Assembly (NCBI GenBank): GCA_002633025.1
Contig: NMRB01000062.1
Span: 734,686 to 798,685, forward strand
Source: Notospermus geniculatus
Taxonomy: Eukaryota > Nemertea > Pilidiophora > Heteronemertea > Lineidae
Direction of reading: 5' to 3'
DNA length: 64,000 nt
Position 1 is the stretch's first letter. Each line of letters opens with the position of its first letter. A model generated the notes under the pieces. It worked only from the letters and a program-made list of their open reading frames with translations, did no database searches and had not been told where the DNA came from. A program made the position numbers and the translations under genes. This document shows, one piece after another, positions 58,601 through 64,000 of the stretch.

Positions 58601-60591
58601 GTCAATTACCAAGTAAATATTACAGACAGCACAAATCAATCAAATTTCATTGTCAGTCAGTGACCTACTAGTAAACCAACTGAAATCTGTGACCAACAAT
58701 TTAAAGATGAGATTATGAGAGAATTATGATTTCCATTGACGTGTGACTGATCAATAATGAAATCAATATGTCATTCACCAGACAGCCGATGCTCTTCTCC
58801 ATTCAGGACTGGACAATATGATATCCTCACTCAGGCCAAGAATCAGATCAAAACACTGATATCTATTAATTTCAAGTCTATAAATCTTTATAATAGGGCC
58901 TACAGCGCGTCTGACCCACGTAAAGTCAGGCACGTATTTGCAAGCATTTCCGATACTTTCATTTACATTGTGTATTTTACAATGCGACATTTTTCTTTTT
59001 GTCTGACACATGCTTCCTTGATCAACAAATTTTAACTGAACAGTAAACATGCTTTTTGATCATTCTTCAAGATTGCAGGATTTGACGGTTTTGTAATGTA
59101 CCGGTAAACACTTTCATTTTTCAAAACTGTGCCAGTACAGTGGCGCAGACAGGTATGCCATGAAAATTCTATACAGGTCAAGATACTTACCTGGCACAAG
59201 TGTGAGGTGCTGAAGTTCAATATATTTTCAAATGTGCCTGTAAAGTGCACCAAAAAAAGTCATCTTCTGTAGCGAAAAAGCTCATGAATGATGACTACGG
59301 TATTCTATTTGGTGCATTTCTGCTGAACTGGAGTCCCGCTTGTGTGCCATTCAACTCAATAAATAAGCCTGCTTCCAAAATCCGAAGGATAACCCCTCCT
59401 CGCTTCAGAGGGGATAGACACTAGTAACACCCAAACCCCAGTTACAACTCAGCTGATGATATGTGACCTGATCCAGCAGAAGTCGGCGCATGTCACAGGT
59501 GATCATTATTGGTCATCAGTATGAGTTTACTACTGCTGTCCACTAACTATTGTCAACCTGCAGAGACGTACATTTCAGCTATTGTGTTGTAAGGCCGTTA
59601 ATCCTTTCCTCAATTGCAACGTGCGCCTACTTTTGCTGGAGCGGGTCACATTTAAAGAAAGCAATTTGTGTTCGTTGTATGTTTCCCACTCATCTCCCGG
59701 TCCTCCCAGTGTCTCAAAAAGCCCGCTTTAGTCCACAAAGTACATACACACAGGTGGAACCACAATGGTGATGGCCTGATTTCGATGTAACAATACCAGA
59801 ATGCTGTCGCATTTTGGAGACAGATATCCCTCTCATCCACATGGGGCAACATACCACAAATTCCAGTTCCTATCAAGCACCACCAGACAGCCTATTGTAA
59901 TAACTATTGAGTCATGCAATATTACCTGGGACAATTGTGCTGCTACATCCTCCTTTGTACTACCTTCTAAACTGGGATGACCATCTGAAAAGATCACAAG
60001 AGTTCTATTCATTGGCAAGTAATTGATGATGATAAAGTGGAGGCACCTTCATGAGATTTAACAGTAACAACACAAAGTCAAAGCTGATCAACTGGTTGAT
60101 TGGGTTCTGGCAACCAATTGTGGAGACCTGATAACGAGTAAGAGACAAAACGTGCAGTTTGACAAAGGGCTTTGCTTCCTACCAAACAGTGGCACAAAAC
60201 AGTAGTACCGGTACAGAACAAGAAAAAGAGTGAAAGATGGTTACAAAGGATTTTTCTTTTCACTTGTCTTTTGGGACTTCAAGGTCTGGCTTGGATGGCC
60301 CTATCCACTCGCCAAATCATCAGCGGCTCTTCCTCCTCCTAAACATTGGGAACCTTCAGCTTGGCAAAATTATATCAACAGAAATGCACTAATGAAGGAC
60401 TGTAATTTGGCCAACGCAATGTCGTTTGGCTGATGTTCTGGCTAAAACGGTTCAGAAAGGCTGTCTCCATCCTTGTTCTGGTGTTACTGTTAGGTACATT
60501 TTTACCCTCAGTACCTCTGGCATTTCTGGGGATTCTTACCTGTCACTGTTGCATCAAAGATGGATCCCTCGACATCTTCTTCATCACTCAT
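40667..60591 (-). CDS. ARHGEF33: ARHGEF33-like Rho guanine-nucleotide exchange factor
   Basis: A Dbl-family protein that should load GTP onto Rho-type GTPases. Exons, 5' to 3': 60591-60540, 59984-59926, 54728-54564, 54164-54019, 50354-50134, 49579-49403, 48899-48798, 48637-48508, 48308-48167, 47927-47820, 47564-47469, 47036-46891, 46341-46192, 44718-43609, 42572-42534, 40958-40667. Sum 3,135 nt: 1,044 residues plus stop, all phases consistent. Residues about 38-140 are coiled coil, matching the ARHGEF33 N-terminus (FTLAMTELSRIQYSDKLLEE). The DH domain spans about 309-510 (RVARELMETEKKYCSNL; ANWKLQGILGDIF; TPIQRPPRYVLLLKQMLKHT). I see no PH domain. The tail is long, Ser/Arg-rich and basic. The first coding exon has a CATTTCAG acceptor 25 nt before the ATG, so a non-coding exon lies upstream, perhaps ending at a GTGAGTTTGT donor near 62525. 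Orthology rests mainly on the coiled coil and layout. Confidence 0.9.
41683..41755. repeat. GGGTCCGTGGGTTCGAGTC repeat, copy 1
   Basis: GAGGGTCCGTGGGTTCGAGT followed by CACCTTCGAAACCCGTTATT, shared with 47600-47680. Possible tRNA-derived fragment. Confidence 0.6.
42083..42238. mobile_element. TTAA-flanked MITE-like element
   Basis: TTAACCACTT at the left is mirrored by AAGTGGTTAA at the right, 156 bp in all. TTAA at both edges is the target duplication of piggyBac-type elements. A possible relative with CCACTTCA / TGAAGTGG ends lies at about 42841-43038. Assignment to piggyBac is inference from the ends alone. Confidence 0.45.
42534..42572 (-). CDS. 39-nt microexon of the ARHGEF33-like gene
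   Basis: A TTTCTATAG acceptor and a GTAAGTTG donor bound 39 nt on the minus strand. Entered in phase 2 and left in phase 2, it adds 13 residues (about EDHDLESSGSHSL) without changing frame, so it can be skipped cleanly. No stop in frame. It is surrounded by long introns and sits 295 bp from a TTAA-flanked element. Confidence 0.7.
46683..46828. repeat. Fold-back element with CAGTGTTTCYGCCAG ends
   Basis: CAGTGTTTCTGCCAGGAATT on the left is mirrored by TCTGGCGGAAACACTG on the right. The interior has two TTTTTAAGGGGGGACAA segments. It lies in an intron just upstream of the DH-end exon at 46891-47036. Confidence 0.85.
47226..47398. repeat. MITE-like copy g (GGCTCTCTATGGGCAAC family)
   Basis: CACTCCTCCACGTGACAGTT-TTCTCACACAAGTTGGCT on the left and GAGCCAACTTGTGTGAGAAA on the right. 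The interior keeps CTGAGACCAATGACACAAAC. Confidence 0.85.
47600..47680. repeat. GGGTCCGTGGGTTCGAGTC repeat, copy 2
   Basis: GAGGGTCCGTGGGTTCGAGT and CTTAGAAACCTGTTATTA match 41685-41755 closely (TTTTCACC/TTTCACC in between). The GGTTCGAGTC word looks like a tRNA box B, so this may be the 3' part of another tRNA-derived repeat. Confidence 0.6.
51345..51505 (+). mobile_element. tRNA-derived SINE, family 2, second copy
   Basis: CACTTAGCAAGCGGCAGGTC-CCAGGTTCGAATCC and TAATCATCCCTGGCT, CGCATGGGACAGTAAGTC, ATGGTGCTTTGTACC follow the same order as 20441-20595. The head is a little diverged (GGGTGGTTAGC). Located in the long ARHGEF33-like intron. Confidence 0.8.
52037..52265 (-). mobile_element. tRNA-derived SINE, family 1, reverse copy
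   Basis: Read on the minus strand it has TGGTGTAGTGGTTTGG (box A-like), GGGTTCAAATCCC (box B-like), the CTCTCTCCACCC body, GAGCAGCTCATCTGAG and the start of the tail (GGTTTCCGGATAGACTTG-TTGATATCAGAC). Same family as 16847-17135. Confidence 0.85.
52286..52525. repeat. Large fold-back element
   Basis: ATAGACAAATCCCAAATTGA and CTGCGCACTTCCGCCGAAAT-AGCAACAAGAACCTCG on the left have reverse complements at the right edge (CGGAAGTGCGCAG ... GGAATTTGTCTAT). The arms are about 90-100 bp and contain TGACGTGACGCAG / CTGATTGCGTCACGTCA-like text. Confidence 0.85.
53049..53157. repeat. CATCCTCCCAYAGCAGGG fold-back, copy 2
   Basis: CATCCTCCCATAGCAGGGCT on the left and CCCCTGCTGTGGGAGGATG on the right. The interior has CTCCTCTTCAT / ATGAAGAGGAGCGAG as inner arms. 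Confidence 0.9.
53825..53930. repeat. ACAGTRRAACCTC-type fold-back, copy 3
   Basis: ACAGTAAAACCTCCCCAACC, GGACACCTCTCTACTAAGGA-CAGC and AGTGTCCTTAACAGAGGGTT follow the order of 4262-4440. Confidence 0.75.
55140..55292. repeat. MITE-like copy h (GGCTCTCTATGGGCAAC family), diverged
   Basis: GCAGCTTATATGAGTTTTCT and AAAACTATGGCAGTCCTTTG-TGTCACTGGCCTAAGCGTAA match the interior of copies e and f. The right edge keeps AAGAAACTCTCACATGAAGC. Confidence 0.7.
55298..55515. repeat. Fold-back element with nested GCTCAGCAGATAGCT hairpins
   Basis: Outer arms: TAAGCCTGCCGCACACTGGA-GCTATCTGCTGAGC and its reverse complement ending GTGTGCGGCAGGCTTTA. GCTCAGCAGATAGCT also appears inside the left half in both orientations, so several fold patterns are possible. 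Confidence 0.9.
56864..56973. repeat. CATCCTCCCAYAGCAGGG fold-back, copy 3
   Basis: CATCCTCCCACAGCAGAAGT on the left and AAGCCCTGCTGTGGGAGGATGG on the right, with CTCCTCTTCATCCGCTCACA and GTGTATGAAGAGGAACGAG inner arms. Confidence 0.9.
57121..57420. mobile_element. CRE-bearing MITE-like elements, one whole and one partial
   Basis: 57121-57283 runs from GAGGCTATGCACTGACGTCA to TGACGTCACGTGCATAGCCT-C, inverted ends of about 22 bp. After TATA the same left end starts again at 57288 (GAGGCTATGCACTGACGTCA) and runs into a shorter, partly deleted copy. The shared interior word is ACGTTCCATCCAACATG. A single N at 57120 abuts the left edge. Confidence 0.8.
57425..57600. repeat. GGACGAATTGTCC-type short tandem repeat, left block
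   Basis: About nine degenerate units of roughly 18-20 bp alternate GACAAATTGxCC and GGGACGAATTGTCC. The block at 58315-58455 has the same words in reverse orientation, so the two form inverted ends around about 700 bp. Confidence 0.8.
57740..57850. repeat. Fold-back element between the GGACGAATTGTCC blocks
   Basis: AGGCCTTTTCGTTTGACGGG-CGC on the left and GCGCCCGTCAAACAAAAAGG-CCT on the right. Inner arms CGCAAACAATAGAAATTC / GAATT...TTGTTTGTGAGGCGCATG. Near-perfect hairpin. Confidence 0.9.
58315..58455. repeat. GGACAATTCGTCC-type short tandem repeat, right block
   Basis: Units such as ATGGACAATTCGTCCCC repeat about eight times at roughly 17-18 bp. They are the reverse complement of the 57425-57600 words. 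Forward open frames across it are repeat-driven. Confidence 0.85.
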
Positions 60592-60616
60592 TCTGCATCC
60601 TCACCATCAACTCTCA

Positions 60617-62835
60617 CTGAAATGAGATCATAATGACATTAGGAAACAGTTGACAGCAGATTCAAAATCAAATTCAAACACAGACATTGGAATGTCATTT
60701 AACCAATACAATGGTGCAAATGGTTGGTTCACAGGAATCAATCTTTCAAATGCCAATTCAGGTCAACGGCAGCTGCAAAGAGGTGTCCAAATTCCAATAG
60801 ATAAGATGGAAAGGGAATGTACAAGGCATGCAAGGTACCATGGCATTCAAATGCACTTTGCATTATCCTTGCATAATGTTGTTATAATCCTATTTTTCCG
60901 GGCAAAACTGTGTTTTTGCCTTCAGTGCCTTGTGTATGAAAAAACTGATTAGTTGACATTGTAATTGACAACTACTCTGAGGGTATACCAGCCTAGAATA
61001 AATAATCCAAGGGTGTAAACTGCGAAAGTGAAAGATGGATTAGAGAAGCAGCTCTTTTCTATCCCGACCAGAAAGAGGAAATTCACCTGCCCCTAGCACA
61101 AGCTGAAACAAGTCCTGAATGTATCGGCCGAGCCAAATTTACATGTATTCCATTTCAGCCCCAGAAAGTTTTACACATTTGTAAGTTTTTATTTCCAATC
61201 AACAGATGGATTGACTCAGATTCAGCTCCACCTGAATTAGCTCAGCAAAGCTTTCCAATAGAACGACCAATGTTGTTTCATTAGCAAAAACTTGCAAAAT
61301 AATGGGAAACAAATGATAATGGACTGTTGCCACGTTTAGTAGCGCTCAGGAGAGTAAATCACATCAATAATTTAAGAGTTGTTCATGCCCAGAAAGAGGT
61401 GTGATGCACAACATAACAACAAGCGATGTGACTGGGTGGGAAGTGTCCACAAAGAGGTTGTGATTCACCTCTTCAGTTTGACACAAGTATTACACTTGCA
61501 AATTTACATGGATTTAGATTAGCTCCTGTACTGTATCAATTTGAGGACACGGCTGAGGTGACCACACACCAAAACCAGATTCCCATTGTGTTGCAGCGCA
61601 ATGCCCTCAAGCCAACTGCTTCAATTCAACACTATTTCAAAGAACCGTCCACACAGAAATCGGTGGTTTCTCCTGCACCTTTTTTTTGTGTTAACCTTTC
61701 ATTGAGATAAATCCTTCACAGGCCTATTTTATATGCGATTTCATTCAAGTAAAGGCTGAATACATAAGCAAACAAAACTTTTTATTTATCAAAGACATTG
61801 AATTGTAGCCTGGTGCCATACTTTACCAGGGTCCTTTATGATGAACACTGGTAAAAAGGGTCTTTTGTTTGTTCACCTTGATATGTTCATGTATGTTGCA
61901 CTTAATAGTTTTAATGACTGTCGAAATCACTTACAAAATTGCTTGCGCACATAACAGAAAACACATTAACATTCTTTGCCCCCTTCAAGGTCTTTGACCC
62001 TTGTTTAAAGTTCAAACAGCAGAATTTGAATAGCCCAGCCTGCATTACTTGAAAATCAGTTGACGTCCAATTAGGCCAGCTCCTCATCTGACATCATGAC
62101 ATTCTGATGCAAAGAAGCCATGGCATTGGCCCAGCAGGGCAGGCCTCCTACGACCTAGCCTAGGCCTGGATTGGAGGGCTGCAGCCAGCTACCTCATAGC
62201 CGATCACTCCTCTCACACTCTCAGCTGTCACTCTCAGGGCTCAGCAGTCCCCAGACCCGCCAATAGGCCTTATCAGTGATTATCAGGGAAGGAAATAATG
62301 ACACGTGAAGATGTCACGCCTTTTGTATGAACTGCACACACACCAGCCGCCAAACAAAAGGCCACGCCCAACCGACTGCAGCGGCAGCATCATGGCATCA
62401 AGTAGTCTGAAGCCCTGAAAGAATTATGTCCCTCTCCACACCCCATATAGCCTAACCTGTATGCATTATGCTATTACAGAATGACAAATAACTTTAATTC
62501 GGCTAAAACAAAGATGACAAACTCACCTAAAGATAAAATTTATTTTCTGTGCGATGTATATTCCCTTTTGAATATGTGAAATGGATCAACTGATGTCATC
62601 CCTGCCAATAATCACCATCAAAATACAATGAATTGGACGGAGTGTAAACACGCGAAGACAGTTTTTGGAAACGGACCGCTCGCACTTCAATCAACCTTGC
62701 CTCAGGTTTGTCGACGACGTACTTTCTCTGTGCAAGCGCACCTCAATTAGTTTGTCTGAGAGCGAGGTTGAATGACTCATCGGGGCGCTACCAACGTACT
62801 TAGTTTGGTTCCCAACCCCTAGAGGGCTACGCATC
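60617..62835. other. ARHGEF33-like / DPF intergenic region
   Basis: No coding exon. The divergent promoters of both genes must lie here. A good minus-strand donor (GTGAGTTTGT after TTTAG, near 62525) could end a non-coding first exon of the RhoGEF gene. 62140-62300 is rich in GGCCTA and CTCTCA words. The rest looks unique. Confidence 0.45.
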
Positions 62836-62843
62836 TATAAAAG
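62836..62843 (+). promoter_or_regulatory. TATAAAAG box upstream of the DPF start
   Basis: A consensus TATA box 41 bp before the ATG at 62884. If used, transcription would start near 62866, giving a 5' leader of under 25 nt. A YY1-like word (CGATGGCGGCG, 62882-62892) overlaps the start codon. Such a short leader is unusual, so the box may be fortuitous. Confidence 0.45.
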
Positions 62844-62883
62844 ACGTATAGATGGCAGCACTGTCTAATTGAATCCAATTACG

Positions 62884-63954
62884 ATGGCGGCGTCTGATGT
62901 TTCTGGCGATGGTACTCCAACTCCACCCAAATTAAAGAGGTATTTGACTTTCTTGTGTGCTATAAATAAACGGAATGTGTGGTGGAATGATAACAGAAAC
63001 AAATGATGACAAGTATGGGAGAGCTAGCCTTGCAGTTACATGATTATTGAAGATTTCGTTGTGAGATTTCATTGTTTGGATGTATGGGAAGCCATTCCTG
63101 CCAAAAAGTTATCTTGTTATTACCTGACAGCTGCCCCTTTATTGTCAGGTGCGGATCCGGGGGGCGTGCGCCCCTCCTTTCGGCCAACAAATCTTTAAAA
63201 TTGACCGTGAAATTCTGAAATTTGGAGCAAATCATTGAAATTCACTGCCCCGCAGCAATAATGTCACAATGACAATATGTGCCCCCGCTTTTCCGAAATC
63301 GTGGGTCCGCCCCTGATTTTCGTGTCATATCATTGGTCCCATCATTGATTCATGTACCGGGATAATATTTTTTCTTGTCTTCAGGATAAATGAGGCATAT
63401 TATATGGAAGTTGTGGAAAAGGCTGCTCGTCTCAACACACGCCTTCAGGTAGAGAGGAAATTTCGACTTCCATTTATCGACTCGCATACCGGTGTTGCCC
63501 AAAACAACTGTCACTTATGGCACAGCAAGATCAGCCGCATGCCAGGTAAAGTTCTGTGATATGCGTTTATTTTCATGTATGCAAATACTGCAAAAAGAAT
63601 GAAGCACTTTCAAACTGATGTCGGAATATTTGAAACGTATATTCCTTTCATTTCAGACTCTAGGAGACATTATCCTTTCTTTTAAGACTCCCTGAAGGTT
63701 AATTCTTATAATGTGATCCGTATTTGTGCAAGTGAGTGAAACAGATGAGATCTTGATCTAACAATGTTTGTATCACGAGAGGTAAAAACCTTAAAATAGT
63801 CGGTGTGTCTAATCAGTTGAAGAATTTTCATTGACAGGAAAACTTCCTACTCAGCTTTACACGTACCCAGCAAAGAGATGGAAGAAAAGAAGGAGAGCAT
63901 TCTTATCATACACTCCTGCTGTCAACAGAGGAGACCCTGACCTCAATGAAGCAG
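62884..63954 (+). CDS. DPF/d4-family (BAF45) protein, first three exons
   Basis: N-terminus of a DPF1/2/3 (requiem/d4) protein, a subunit of SWI/SNF (BAF) chromatin remodelling complexes. Exons: 62884-62939, 63385-63545, 63838-63954; the gene continues past the window. The start MAASDVSGDGTPTPPKLKR leads into the Requiem N-terminal domain, recognisable by YYMEVVEKAARLNTRLQVER, RLPFIDSHTGVAQNNCHLW and LYTYPAKRWKKRRRAF. These match the family's RLPFxDSxTGVAQxNC and YxYPARRWRKKRRA blocks. The C2H2 and double PHD fingers would lie downstream. Phases agree; 111 codons plus one base are present. The last donor (GCAG/GTTGGT) is weak. DPF1, 2 or 3 cannot be told apart, as invertebrates usually carry one gene. 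Confidence 0.93.
63140..63320. repeat. Interspersed repeat in DPF intron 1
   Basis: GCGGATCCGGGGGGCGTGCG-CCCCTCC near the left and GGGTCCGCCCCTGATTTTCG at the right edge form loose inverted ends of a G/C-rich element. The interior has AAATTTGGAGCAAATC. Single copy in this window, so identification is tentative. Confidence 0.5.
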
Positions 63955-64000
63955 GTTGGTATAATCATGTCTGGGGCGTGAGTATAGTATAGTTCAGCCC

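Overview
The window is animal nuclear DNA: spliced genes with short exons, GT-AG introns mostly of 100 to 900 bp, AATAAA signals, tRNA-derived SINEs and many small fold-back elements. Conserved protein pieces point to a marine invertebrate with long introns, probably a non-vertebrate deuterostome or a lophotrochozoan; I cannot fix the species. There is no bacterial, CRISPR, phage or rRNA content. I rebuilt gene models by hand from splice sites and checked them by reading-frame arithmetic.

Layout. 1-15,098: no recognisable gene; tandem repeats, fold-back elements and an approximately 1 kb repeat carrying five copies of a CTCF-like motif. 15,099-20,729 (+): 3' half of CPSF2 (CPSF100, pre-mRNA 3'-end processing), with a one-base frameshift in its first visible exon and no upstream exons found. 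22,502-24,312 (-): complete DRC5/TCTE1, a leucine-rich-repeat subunit of the ciliary nexin-dynein regulatory complex. 24,321-26,926: intergenic DNA with a 60-base assembly gap. 26,927-37,300 (+): complete 29-exon RPAP1 (RNA polymerase II-associated protein 1), predicted 1,341 aa. 37,301-40,666: repeat-rich DNA. 40,667-60,591 (-): complete ARHGEF33-like Rho guanine-nucleotide exchange factor, 16 coding exons and 1,044 aa, with a 39-nt microexon and a GC-AG intron. 62,884 to the end (+): first three exons of a DPF/d4 (BAF45) chromatin gene, head-to-head with the RhoGEF.

The genes are unrelated in function (mRNA 3' processing, cilia, Pol II assembly, Rho signalling, SWI/SNF chromatin) and look like ordinary neighbours. 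The most unusual content is in the non-coding DNA and splicing: SINE tails ending at 3' splice sites in two genes, a stop codon embedded in a splice donor next to a microexon, a minisatellite that contains a stop codon, MITE-like elements whose inverted ends carry CRE-like TGACGTCA, and the CTCF-like motif array.
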